From: Pseudomonadota bacterium
Lineage (GTDB): Bacteria; Myxococcota; Myxococcia; Myxococcales; Myxococcaceae
Length of the DNA stretch: 35,397 nt
NCBI GenBank assembly: GCA_023424585.1
Contig: JAFADT010000067.1
Span: forward strand, 1-35,397
Reading direction: 5' to 3'
The notes beneath the pieces are model-generated. The model was not told where the DNA came from and searched no databases. It saw only the letters and a program-made list of their open reading frames with translations. The translations under genes were made by a program, and so were the position numbers. This document shows, in pieces, positions 1 to 7,180 of this stretch. Numbering within the stretch: the stretch's first letter is position 1; each line of letters starts with the position of its first letter.

Positions 1-240
1 CAGTAAATACTTGTCAAGGGGTGGCGCCAGCCGAGACGAAGTCCTTGCTCTTGATTGGCTAACATGGCCAAGACCCTTATGCCTCAGAACAGTTTAAAGA
101 CTGTTCTTCTGCCACCCGGCGGGGGCGCGGTTTCAGGGTCTGGCCCCTGAGAGAGCAGCTTGGAGTATACCTGAGATGAAAAAAGAAGCAATCTTGCGAT
201 TCTGAGAGAATCTCTAACTCTGGAGTGTCTGTTTTATCGA
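1..240. other. Non-coding stretch beyond the distal end of CRISPR array 1
   Basis: No convincing open reading frame on either strand. The only clear structure is an inverted repeat at 86-107, with 8-bp arms AGAACAGT/ACTGTTCT around a 6-nt loop. It lies past the trailer end of array 1, which is transcribed on the minus strand, so it could help end the array transcript, but there is no U-tract to prove it. Confidence 0.4.
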
Positions 241-1269
241 GAAAAGGTCACTTATAGGTAAGCTAATAACTAGAGATAATAGATGAAAAAATTGTGGGAT
301 ATCATGTTTCAATCCCTCATAGGTAAGCTAACAACAGGCTTGGCGGGACATGCTGAACTGACGGCTGAAGGTGTTTCAATCCCTCATAGGTAAGCTAACA
401 ACCATCCACAACAGATCGCTTGATGATTCAGTATTGCAAGTTTCAATCCCTCATAGGTAAGCTAACAACTGAAGAGTCTCCTCATACCGAGTTCCTAATG
501 TCCGGGTTTCAATCCCTCATAGGTAAGCTAACAACTTTGTTACCAAATACCACGGACAGTCTTTCTTATGTGGGTTTCAATCCCTCATAGGTAAACTGAC
601 AACCAGTTTTCTTTTTAAATACAACTTGTGTATTACAAAAAGTTTCAATCCCTCATAGGTAAACTAACAACAAAGGTTTCCGGCTCCATGGTGGTGCCGT
701 ACGCCCAAGTTTCAATCCCTCATAGGTAAACTAACAACGAAACGATTGCAGAGAAAAGAAAGGCATTAGAAGCCGTTTCAATCCCTCATAGGTAAACTAA
801 CAACTTACTGATTTTGGGTGGGAATTCGCATTTAAAAAGTGTTTCAATCCCTCATAGGTAAACTAACAACCTACGGCGGACACAACGATATTGTCCATAT
901 CAGATCGGGTTTCAATCCCTCATAGGTAAACTAACAACACGAATACGATTATGTGGATAAAGGACCCAAGTCCCAGTTTCAATCCCTCATAGGTAAACTA
1001 ACAACACCGCCAAACACCAAGCTAATTGGGATCGGGAATGGTTTCAATCCCTCATAGGTAAACTAACAACGCAAATTCTCTTTGCCTGAGGAGAATGTGA
1101 AGGGGGTTTCAATTCCTCATAGGTAAGCTAACAACCCAAGAAATCCGGATGGCCATGGTTAGTTACCCGGGTTTCAATTCCTCATAGGTAAGCTAACAAC
1201 ATGCAGCCCTGTTACAGGGCTGCATTCACGCTTTTCATAGTTTCAATTCCTCATAGGTAAGCTAACAAC
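241..1269 (-). CRISPR. CRISPR array 1 (type I-B repeats, 15 intact repeats plus a degenerate terminal one)
   Basis: Intact 30-nt repeats start at 306, 373, 440, 506, 574, 642, 709, 775, 841, 909, 976, 1041, 1106, 1171 and 1240, with spacers of about 35-38 nt. A degenerate repeat at 241-270 closes the distal end. On the + strand repeats begin GTTTCAATYCCTCATAGG and end CTAACAAC. The complement ends in ATTGAAAC, the usual type I-B crRNA 5' handle, so the array is transcribed on the minus strand with its leader at 1270 and above. Repeats fall into blocks: the three leader-proximal ones have AATTCC, 642-1041 have AATCCC with GTAAAC, and the distal ones have AATCCC with GTAAGC. The leader-proximal spacer (1201-1239) contains a perfect 11-bp hairpin. 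Confidence 0.98.
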
Positions 1270-1560
1270 CCATTTCACCAGCATTAAATAAGCCATCATA
1301 GCCATTGACCAAAATTAACCAAATCAGCACTTCTCTTCTCAGCCCGCTTATTTAGCCATATTCTTTGTCGTCGATCCCCGGACTTTTTTACCTTACTGCA
1401 CATCGACGACAAGAGCTACGATTAAAACTTAGCCTTTTATCCTCCCTCTAATCTAGTGGTAGGAGGAATAAACCGGCTAGTTTATCTAAAACGAAATAGC
1501 CCTATCTCTCATGCTAATATTAGCATAAGAAGAGATTAAATTAAAATCGAAATTCTGGGG
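1270..1560 (-). promoter_or_regulatory. Leader of CRISPR array 1
   Basis: The 150 nt next to the first repeat are clearly homologous to the leader of array 2 (26492-26645). Shared features are the block CCCATTT-CC-GCATTAAAT beside the repeat, TTTACCTTACTGCACATCGACGAC further out, and an inverted repeat (TTGTCGTCGAT at 1365-1375, ATCGACGACAA at 1402-1412). Further upstream on the minus strand there is an extended -10 candidate TGC-TAATAT (1517-1525) with a weak -35 TTAATT at 1539-1544 (16-nt spacing), inside the palindrome ATGCTAATATTAGCAT. The same TGC-TAAnAT, 16-nt design recurs at three other sites in the window. Confidence 0.75.
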
Positions 1561-1617
1561 TTGTTGAAAAAGGTAAACTTTTTAATACTAAACTCCAGTA
1601 TTACTTTACCATGAAAA

Positions 1618-1661
1618 GGTCCGTCCGAAATAGGTACGCGCGTACCTATTTCGGACAGACC
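1618..1661. repeat. 44-bp dispersed palindrome, copy 1
   Basis: A 22-bp-arm palindrome with one mismatch, centred on TACGCGCGTA, with arms reading TCCGAAATAGGTACGCGCG. It lies between the 3' end of cas6 and the leader of array 1, so it could act as a terminator or processing hairpin for cas6 mRNA. Three more copies are at 5371, 12293 and 26992. Confidence 0.9.
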
Positions 1662-1676
1662 CAACGGCGACATTTA

Positions 1677-2417
1677 CTAGCCATTGATAATCTCCACACA
1701 CCCGAACCCCTGGCTGTTCTTACTTCCTATTCCTCCATCGACGGCCAATTGAAGCAGCTCTTTCGGCCCCGATAAAAGCAGCTTACCGGCATACCCTTTA
1801 ATTACCGTGTTTTTATAATTGACGATCCTCATCCTTTGTATTCCCAGCGGTCGGATTTCCACTTCCCCTTCCGGTCCTTCTGAGCCATAGAGGGCCCGGT
1901 ATTTCTTGCGCAGATTTTCATTGAATAAACGGCTATAATCCGTTTCTCCCGGTTGAAAGTAGACCGTATATTTCCTGCCATCCGGCCTGAGCAGCGTACT
2001 GTACAGCACCACCGGGGAAAGGGTTCTCACCATAACCTTATTTTCTCTCACCTTATACTGACCGGCACTTATTCTATCGATCTCCAGCTCCTGGGCCCCT
2101 AAGCGCATAACCCCTTTTGTAAGCAGCACATTGACCAGGGACTGGCAAAAATCCTGCAGCGGAGAGGATACCGTCAACTTCAGCTCTCCTTCAAAAGCAA
2201 TCCTTTTATTCACCCTATCCATTTGATACACACCCTGGATTAATGAAAAACAAAACAGCTTAAAGGCGCGGTTTCCGTCGCTATAGCCCTTCTCATGCAA
2301 AAAAGCCGCCAGCTCCTGATCAATGGAATTGTACAATGCTGCCTGAACCAAATAATTATAGTGAATAGGCAATACAACCGGTTCCCGCAAAGGTTTAAAA
2401 TAAATCTCTAAATTCAT
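1677..2417 (-). CDS. cas6: CRISPR endoribonuclease Cas6
   Basis: A 246-aa protein that cuts the CRISPR precursor RNA within each repeat, leaving the 8-nt 5' handle. The N-terminus has the type I-B-like run LPIHYNYLVQAALYNSI, where the His is a candidate catalytic residue. The C-terminus carries the diagnostic glycine-rich loop GGIGSKNSQGFGCVE. The length is normal for Cas6. An upstream TTG at 2462 would extend the frame, but ATG at 2417 is preferred: it follows GGGGAG at a good distance and gives the expected first beta strand (MNLEIYFKPL). The gene is transcribed towards array 1. Its 5' untranslated region holds a CRISPR repeat 50 nt before the start, so Cas6 could cleave its own mRNA. It is about 28 kb from the cas8b-cas7-cas5 operon. 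Confidence 0.93.
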   Translation of the reverse strand: MNLEIYFKPLREPVVLPIHYNYLVQAALYNSIDQELAAFLHEKGYSDGNRAFKLFCFSLIQGVYQMDRVNKRIAFEGELKLTVSSPLQDFCQSLVNVLLTKGVMRLGAQELEIDRISAGQYKVRENKVMVRTLSPVVLYSTLLRPDGRKYTVYFQPGETDYSRLFNENLRKKYRALYGSEGPEGEVEIRPLGIQRMRIVNYKNTVIKGYAGKLLLSGPKELLQLAVDGGIGSKNSQGFGCVEIING

Positions 2418-2466
2418 TTTCTGCCGCTCCCCATCCTTCCTCGGTATGGCCTGAATTAACAACCTC

Positions 2467-2496
2467 GTTTCAATTCCTCATAGGCAGGCTAAAGAC
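2467..2496 (-). CRISPR. Solitary CRISPR repeat in the cas6 5' region
   Basis: A 30-nt repeat matching the array repeats except near its + strand 3' end (CAGGCTAAAGAC instead of TAAGCTAACAAC). The handle end ATTGAAAC is intact. On the transcribed minus strand it is followed after 3 nt by GTTGTTA, the first 7 nt of a canonical repeat, which suggests an array collapsed by repeat-repeat deletion. On its other side lies a decayed leader. Confidence 0.85.
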
Positions 2497-2624
2497 CCGG
2501 AGCATCCTTACCTTACTCCATACCGACGGCAAATTCACATAATTAAACCTAACCCATCCCCTTCTAACATCCGTCCGTCCCCTACCCTTCCTGATAATGT
2601 TAGCATATGGAACACTAAAATCAA
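2497..2624 (-). promoter_or_regulatory. Relic CRISPR leader and likely cas6 promoter
   Basis: Next to the solitary repeat, TTACCTTACTCCATACCGACGGC resembles the TTACCTTACTGCACATCGACGAC block of both intact leaders. Further upstream the sequence again matches the array 2 flank (CCCTTCCTGAT-ATGTTAGCATAT-GAAC). The best promoter on the minus strand is TTGATT (2619-2624), 16 nt, TAACAT (2597-2602) with TGC just before the -10 (extended -10). It would transcribe the solitary repeat and cas6. Confidence 0.6.
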
Positions 2625-2700
2625 AGACAGCAATCCTTTAAGCCTTTCTTCTCAACTATCCAACTATCCCGAATCAGACAGGACGGGACCTTGATTCTTT

Positions 2701-3246
2701 TCAGCCGTCTCCCTCCCGGCTTTTCAATTGACACCTATAGAGAACATGTTCAGATAGAGGACTATTCTCTGCAACATGGGGGTGTTTAAATTCCATAACC
2801 TTTTTCATACCAAGCTTCTTCATCACATTTTCCGATGGAAGATTAGCTTTCGCCGTGAAGCTATAGACTTCATCCAATCCCAAGGTATTGAATCCATAGT
2901 CCAAGCACGCTTTTGCCCCTTCAGTAGCATAGCCCTTTCCCCATGCCGCATAGTTAAGCCGCCATGCTATTTCCACACAAGGAGTGAATGCCGCCGCAAA
3001 TGTTGCTCTATGAAAGCCTATAAACCCGATAAACTCATGATTGTCTTTGGTTTCCACAGCATAGGCTCCATATCCCAAACTGAGTTCATCGCGAATCATC
3101 TCATAGAGTGAATCGGTTTCCTGCTCTGTAAGGGTTTCGGGGAAATATCTCATCACCCTTGAATCCTTATTCATCATTCTGAATTCCCTTAGATCCTGTT
3201 CCTTCCAGTCACGAAAAATCAACCTTGGTGTTTCAAAATAAATCAT
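2701..3246 (-). CDS. GNAT family N-acetyltransferase, copy 1
   Basis: A 181-aa RimJ/RimL-like acetyltransferase. It begins ETPRLIFRDWKEQDL, typical of the family, has the acetyl-CoA-binding region around AWGKGYATEGAKACLDYGF, and ends with the usual NLPSENVMKKLGMKKVMEF motif. The substrate is unknown. ATG 3246 is preferred over the GTG at 3261 because GGAGGAG sits 6 nt before it. A second copy at 34116-34646 differs at only about eight residues, so one of them is a recent duplicate. Each copy lies just beyond a short CRISPR remnant. Confidence 0.88.
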   Translation of the reverse strand: MIYFETPRLIFRDWKEQDLREFRMMNKDSRVMRYFPETLTEQETDSLYEMIRDELSLGYGAYAVETKDNHEFIGFIGFHRATFAAAFTPCVEIAWRLNYAAWGKGYATEGAKACLDYGFNTLGLDEVYSFTAKANLPSENVMKKLGMKKVMEFKHPHVAENSPLSEHVLYRCQLKSREGDG

Positions 3247-3291
3247 TGCCTGCTCCTCCACTTACCCCTTATATCAATCGCTCCCTATTCA

Positions 3292-3411
3292 TCATCTTAT
3301 AGGAATATACAAATCCACTTCTGAATCCGGATAGCCATCCCCCCAAAAACCCTTCATCCTACAGCTCAAAGTCCTCCCACCAGTACATTTCTTCCTTTTG
3401 GAGAGAAACCA
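3292..3411 (-). pseudogene. Remnant of an AraC/GyrI-type regulator C-terminus
   Basis: The minus strand reads WWEDFEL, then after a stop and a frameshift at a G run continues DGYPDSEVDLYIPIR-stop. This is the C-terminal end of the GyrI-like effector domain, and the same ending is found in the pseudogene at 10828. Only about 35 codons remain. The fragment is cut off at the palindrome that starts at 3412. Confidence 0.65.
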
Positions 3412-3491
3412 TGTCCCCAAACGCGACAACGTTGTCGCGTTTGGGGACAAACCCGGTTTCCGGTATTCTACTAATCAGAGCCAAGACTTCC

Positions 3492-3659
3492 TTATTCACA
3501 CTCACAGCCTTCATCCGGAATGACCATGACTTTCCCCTCAGGAAACGGCTCCCCATCCATGAATTCCTTCTCACCCTCCCGCTGTGCCTTTAAAAGGATA
3601 TCCATGACATCGGCAACTTTAGCCGCCAGTTGAAAATACATTTTTCTATAATCCGTCAT
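3492..3659 (-). CDS. Small conserved protein of repeat element A, 55 aa
   Basis: The sequence begins MTDYRKMYFQLAAKVADVMD and ends in an acidic, Cys-containing tail (DEGCECE). The middle (LLKAQREGEKEFMDGE) is probably helical. ATG 3659 is preferred because AGGGGGT precedes it at 8 nt; the longer frame upstream runs into repeat sequence. The paralogue at 20623-20790 has the same length, with mostly conservative substitutions and an intact frame, which supports real coding. Function unknown. It is divergent from the small RNA at 4040. Confidence 0.7.
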   Translation of the reverse strand: MTDYRKMYFQLAAKVADVMDILLKAQREGEKEFMDGEPFPEGKVMVIPDEGCECE

Positions 3660-4004
3660 TTCGTCTATACCCCCTATTTCAAGCAGCGGCAAGGCTCCGG
3701 GCCCTGGCCCGGTCCTGCCGTCTGCTTTGATAGGGGAAATTAAAAAGCACATATGCCAGGTTTTTTTACCCTACACATGTGCCATGCTTCGTTATCTGCT
3801 GAATCCTAAACACCTAATCCCACTCAACCGGAAACAAACCGGCTGTGAACAGAAAAGCTGTCCGCATAACCGTATGCGAACAATTCCTTTCCGCTGCCTG
3901 GGTCAGGAATAGGCTGAATCTCCTGCTGCGTGAAGCCGCACAGTCTGCTCTGTTCCCTGCCGGCACCTCATTACACTCACTTCACCCGGGCACAGGCGCT
4001 TCGC

Positions 4005-4033
4005 TTGTGCGGAAAGGGGCGGCATTGTATAAT
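4005..4033 (+). promoter_or_regulatory. Promoter of the structured small RNA, copy A
   Basis: TTGTGC (4005-4010), 17 nt, TATAAT (4028-4033), followed 6 nt later by the first base of the outer stem at 4040. The same boxes and spacing are kept in the copy at 21145-21173 although the spacer sequence differs. Confidence 0.8.
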
Positions 4034-4039
4034 AAGAAT

Positions 4040-4133
4040 GTCGTCGTGGACAGCCGGACTGTTACGTGTAGGTGCCCAATCACCTGCTCGTGCCTGGAAG
4101 TGCGCTAACACTTTCAGGTCACGGCGACTTTTT
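4040..4133 (+). ncRNA. Structured small RNA, four-helix junction, copy A
   Basis: About 94 nt. The outer stem is GTCGTCGTG with CACGGCGAC (9 bp). Inside are three hairpins: ACAG/CTGT, GTAGGTG/CACCTGC, and a 10-bp stem CCTGGAAGTG/CACTTTCAGG. A T5 tract follows the outer stem, as in an intrinsic terminator. Compared with the copy at 21180, the 10-bp hairpin shows a compensatory A-U to G-C change and two G-U-type changes, and loop bases vary, so the fold is conserved. I do not recognise the family. No anticodon or T-loop is visible, so it is not simply a tRNA. Confidence 0.75.
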
Positions 4134-4259
4134 AATTTCCACCTATTCCTAATTATAGCTTGTTTGAAGGAAAATGCAAGGAAGTATCCATATTAGCTAA
4201 GTTATGGGAACACGGAACACCTTGTTATCTGGAGCCGGAAGCCGCAGACAATCCCTGAT

Positions 4260-4925
4260 TTACTTGCTCCAAAGCAGAACGGAACCCTGGGTTTCCTCAG
4301 TTAATTCCTCTGCCGATAAGTTTTCCAAGCCGTTGTACTCTCCTGTGAAGTAATAAATATGATCAATTTCCCCCGCTCCTTTTGCTGCGTAGGCCAGTAC
4401 ATATTCGGAAAAAGTTCTTGAATTGGACGCCACCACATCATCCCACAAGGATGTGGAAAAGCAGAAATATAAATTGGTTTCAGTTTGTCCGTTTTTATTT
4501 ACTGTGACAAGGACAGACCTTGCCTGTGTGTAGGTATTTCCCGAAAGGTGAGCGATTAAATCACCGTCTTTGGGTAAGATTCCGATATTATCCTCATAGC
4601 CAATCACTACTGTTTTGTTTTCCATATAGACAAAAGCCCCGAAAGCCAGGGATAGGACCATAGCAATCGACAGGACAGCCGTCAGCACCCTCTTGCCTAA
4701 AATTTTCTTCTTGACTGCTTGCAGAGAAGCTGCTTTGCGCAGTTCTTCCTCGTTGCCGTTATGTTCAACCGACAAAGAATCGGCTGCCTGCAGCCTCTGA
4801 TAATAAGCCCGGCAGCTTTCACATTCATTGAGATGTTCTTTTATCGTATCAGCACTTTCCATGCTGCATACACCGTCGTAGTAGAGCGGAAGCAAGTCTA
4901 GTATGATATTGCAGGGGTATTTCAT
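4260..4925 (-). CDS. Anti-sigma factor with N-terminal zinc finger
   Basis: A 221-aa protein. The N-terminal zf-HC2-type site is HLNECESC (His31, Cys35, Cys38), which would bind an ECF sigma factor. A single membrane segment lies at about residues 80-100, followed by an extracytoplasmic domain of about 120 residues that presumably senses a signal. The start is ATG 4925 with AAAGGAGG 7 nt upstream. It overlaps by ATGA with the sigma gene before it, the usual arrangement, but that sigma gene is broken, so this regulator probably has no working partner here. Confidence 0.85.
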   Translation of the reverse strand: MKYPCNIILDLLPLYYDGVCSMESADTIKEHLNECESCRAYYQRLQAADSLSVEHNGNEEELRKAASLQAVKKKILGKRVLTAVLSIAMVLSLAFGAFVYMENKTVVIGYEDNIGILPKDGDLIAHLSGNTYTQARSVLVTVNKNGQTETNLYFCFSTSLWDDVVASNSRTFSEYVLAYAAKGAGEIDHIYYFTGEYNGLENLSAEELTEETQGSVLLWSK

Positions 4926-5256
4926 TGCAGTTCCTCCTTTATCTTCATTTTTGCCCGGTGATACATGACCCGGGCCCAGCTTTCTGCTTTTTCAAACAGA
5001 GACGCGATCTGTGAAAATGGCAGTTCTCCAAAGGTACGCAGCCAGAACACTTCCTTATACGGTTCCTCTAATCTATGCAGTACCCTATGAATCATAAGGG
5101 CCGTGTCCTGATTGATGAGAGCCTGCTGCTTTTTAACGCTTTAAAAAAGGCTTCCTGTGTGATCTCTTCGGCTGCATTTTTATCATGGCACAACGTCAGG
5201 ACATAGTTATAAACAACCGAATAATATTCGGAATAGATTGCGTCGAAATCTTTCAC
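4922..5256 (-). pseudogene. ECF sigma factor with internal deletion and frameshift
   Basis: The first frame (GTG 5256) reads VKDFDAIYSEYYSVVYNYV and continues through LTQEAFFKAL-like region 2 sequence (EEITQEAFFKALKSS), then hits a stop. A second frame continues EEPYKEVFWLRTFGELPFSQ and the rest of region 4 to the normal end (MKIKEELQ). About 60 residues between regions 2 and 4 are missing and the frame is shifted in a run of A. A normal ECF sigma has about 170 residues. Confidence 0.85.
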
Positions 5257-5370
5257 TTCACCACCTCGCTTCCTTGTTAAGACTACTGAAGTTAAGTTTC
5301 GTTACAAACAAACTATGCTATTTTTCATGATGCTCAGTTCCGCTTATTCATCTCTCTTCCGTTCATAAAA

Positions 5371-5414
5371 GGTCTGTCCGGAATAAGTACGCGCGTACCT
5401 ATTTCGGACAGACC
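5371..5414. repeat. 44-bp dispersed palindrome, copy 2
   Basis: The same palindrome as at 1618, with two arm mismatches (GGAATAAG on the left against CTATTTCGG on the right). It is followed by TTTT on the + strand. This copy is in a 250-bp gap between the broken sigma gene and two-component remnants. Unlike the other three copies, it has no CRISPR leader-like sequence nearby. Confidence 0.9.
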
Positions 5415-5485
5415 TTTTCCACCCTCCGCAATGGGCTTAAGGGTTCCTCAGAGGCTGGTTCAATCATAAGCCCCTCCCGTTTTTG

Positions 5486-5561
5486 TTAACCTGGCGGCAG
5501 CAGCAGCAGCTCCTCCTTGGGCACCGGCAGCAGCATGGTGAAAACTGCTCCCTCCCCGGGA
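5486..5561 (-). pseudogene. Histidine kinase C-terminal remnant
   Basis: The minus strand reads PGEGAVFTMLLPVPKEELLLL-PPG-stop, the usual last strand and tail of a histidine kinase ATPase domain. Nothing upstream remains in this frame: it abuts a response-regulator remnant on the opposite strand. Confidence 0.55.
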
Positions 5562-5693
5562 CGGCAACTATAACGTAACAATTGTTCACGAAGCCCAAAG
5601 CGCTCTGGAAGCGAGCCGGCAGAATAACTTCGACATCATCCTGCTGGATATCATGCTGCCGGGCATGGATGGGATCAACCTGTGCGCCACGTC
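5562..5693 (+). pseudogene. Response regulator receiver-domain remnant
   Basis: The + strand reads GNYNVTIVHEAQSALEAS and then FDIILLDIMLPGMDGINLC, the phosphoacceptor strand and loop of a receiver domain. There is no start codon or N-terminal acidic pair, and the frame degenerates after CATSC. Together with 5486-5561 it is debris of a lost two-component system. Confidence 0.6.
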
Positions 5694-5828
5694 ATGCCAA
5701 CCAATATCTTACCCCCCTGCCCGGAATGAACCACGGCTTCTGCGTCATCTTGGGCAAGCTGGCCGGGGAAGCCGCCGCCAAGGCGTAAGCTCTCCCCGAA
5801 AGACCCTGACCAAGCAGCTAAAGCCATC

Positions 5829-6740
5829 CTACCTCCCCAAAGCAGCCTTAGGGGGCTTCCCTCGTTTTACAACTTCCGAATAGGGATGATCCTCTGTGGC
5901 TCCCGACACCCTGATTAATTCCCCCGTCTCCAGCATTTTTTGCACCCGCAGGAATAACCAGCGGTCTCCCACACCGGGAATCTGTCCCAGGGTGCTGCCG
6001 ATTAACCAGGCCATCTTAAATTCTCCCTCAGGCATATTGGCCCGCAAGGCAAAATCATAAAAATCCTCGGGAACACCCAGCAGGCTTCCGTTGATCACAG
6101 CCCGCAGGGGGGCATTTTCCCGGACCAAATCCAGCCAGGTATCGGCATAGACTTTGCGGCGCAACGGGCTGATGGGCTTTGCCCCGGCGGCATATCCCCC
6201 TAAGGCTTCCGGGATGATTTCTCCTACACTGCGGTAGCTGATCATCCCCTTGTCTTTTTCAACCTCTTCCGTTATGCCCACCATAGACAGAGGCACCGCA
6301 GCATCCTCCAGCAGATGACAGACATAATACAGCCCGCATAATTCCTCCGGGTTACCGGCACAGACCCAGATCCGCACAGCTTCCCGGGTGGCTTTCGCTT
6401 CTTGAAGCCGTGTCAGGGCCTGCTTGCTGGTAGTCCAGATTTCCCCGGATACTCCGGGATAATCCCCAAACAATTGGTCAAGCAGCTTAGGGCGGCTGTT
6501 CATATCCGTATCCAGATCGGATATATCCCCCTTATCTAAAACAAGGGTCAGCGCCTCCACATCCTTGGGGCTGCCCTCCATGGTCAAACCAGTCCAGGGA
6601 CGTGGCTTTCCTGCTTCACGGCCCTCTTCCCCCTTGCCGCCAATCCTGAGGACCGTACTGTTTATCTCCTGTCCCTGCTGCATTGCTTGGGCTAATTTCA
6701 GTCCTCCCCCAGCGCTCTGGTTAAAGGTGAGTTCAATCAT
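5829..6740 (-). CDS. DUF1835 domain-containing protein
   Basis: A 303-aa protein. It starts MIELTFNQSAGGGLKLAQAM, has ALTLVLDKGDISDLD near residue 90 and a C-terminal half compatible with DUF3658 (residues about 190-300), the usual two-part architecture of DUF1835 proteins. Biochemical role unknown. The start is ATG 6740 with GGAGGG 5 nt upstream. A short copy of its start region (GGGAGGGG then TTATGATTGAAC on the minus strand) lies at 5457-5480, consistent with local duplication and deletion. Confidence 0.75.
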   Translation of the reverse strand: MIELTFNQSAGGGLKLAQAMQQGQEINSTVLRIGGKGEEGREAGKPRPWTGLTMEGSPKDVEALTLVLDKGDISDLDTDMNSRPKLLDQLFGDYPGVSGEIWTTSKQALTRLQEAKATREAVRIWVCAGNPEELCGLYYVCHLLEDAAVPLSMVGITEEVEKDKGMISYRSVGEIIPEALGGYAAGAKPISPLRRKVYADTWLDLVRENAPLRAVINGSLLGVPEDFYDFALRANMPEGEFKMAWLIGSTLGQIPGVGDRWLFLRVQKMLETGELIRVSGATEDHPYSEVVKRGKPPKAALGR

Positions 6741-7016
6741 AAGGCCCTCCTTATCTATGAGTAAAGCTATCTCTGGTCCTTGGTTAAGCTATCTCCTGAC
6801 TGCGGTGTCCTGCGGTAGCCAAGGACCTTTCTTTTAGGGACGGCAGTTAGGGGCGCCAGCGATCCTTGCGGATATTTATTCTGGCGGTACAAATTCCAGC
6901 AAACCGGCGATTTCACAATCATTTTACGCTCCCTTATACAAATTTTCTTTACGCTATCATATTTGTATCAATAATTCAAGAAAACTCTTTTTACGTTTCC
7001 CAAATGTTACATGGGT

Positions 7017-7165
7017 TGAAGAAGAAAGCAAGGCGGCGTTGATCTGATGCTTCCGAAAGACAATCTCCAGGTTCATTCCCACGAAGGTAATATGCTGCCC
7101 GTCGTACTCGCGGAGGCGGATGCTGTTGAAGGTATCGTTGTAGATACGTAGGAAGCGGGCTGATG
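7017..7165 (-). pseudogene. Remnant of an ICE-type helicase/methylase protein
   Basis: The minus strand reads RIYNDTFNSIRLREYDGQH followed by ITFVGMNLEIVFRKHQINA. This resembles the stretch just before the helicase Walker A region in the very large SNF2-like/methylase proteins of Firmicutes integrative conjugative elements (there usually YNDTFN-IRPREYDGSH). It is only about 50 codons long, with no start. It lies at the 3' end of the histidine kinase gene and points to a past ICE insertion. Confidence 0.5.
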
Positions 7166-7180
7166 GGCTTTCCCCTCCAT

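Larger units (their letters stand above)
3412..4189. repeat. Repeat element A (about 0.77 kb): palindrome, 55-aa ORF, structured small RNA
   Basis: This block is repeated almost in full at 20578-21329, and a piece recurs at 16905-17095. It starts with a perfect 38-bp palindrome (3412-3449; half TGTCCCCAAACGCGACAAC). Next come a 55-aa ORF on the minus strand, a hairpin-rich region with the marker CTTTGATAGGGGAAATTAAAAAG, and a small RNA gene on the + strand. Single-base insertions and deletions between copies in 3760-4000 indicate that the middle part is not protein-coding. No transposase or terminal inverted repeats were found. Confidence 0.75.

Noticed and set aside
3359..3574. 71-aa open frame on the minus strand spanning the 38-bp palindrome
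   Set aside because: It is a chance frame joining the regulator remnant, the palindrome and antisense of the 55-aa gene's 3' end; no ribosome site.
4040..4133. tRNA or hammerhead/twister ribozyme
   Set aside because: The cloverleaf-like outline lacks a T-loop, anticodon loop and CCA-type end, and no catalytic core motif such as CUGAUGA...GAAA is present.
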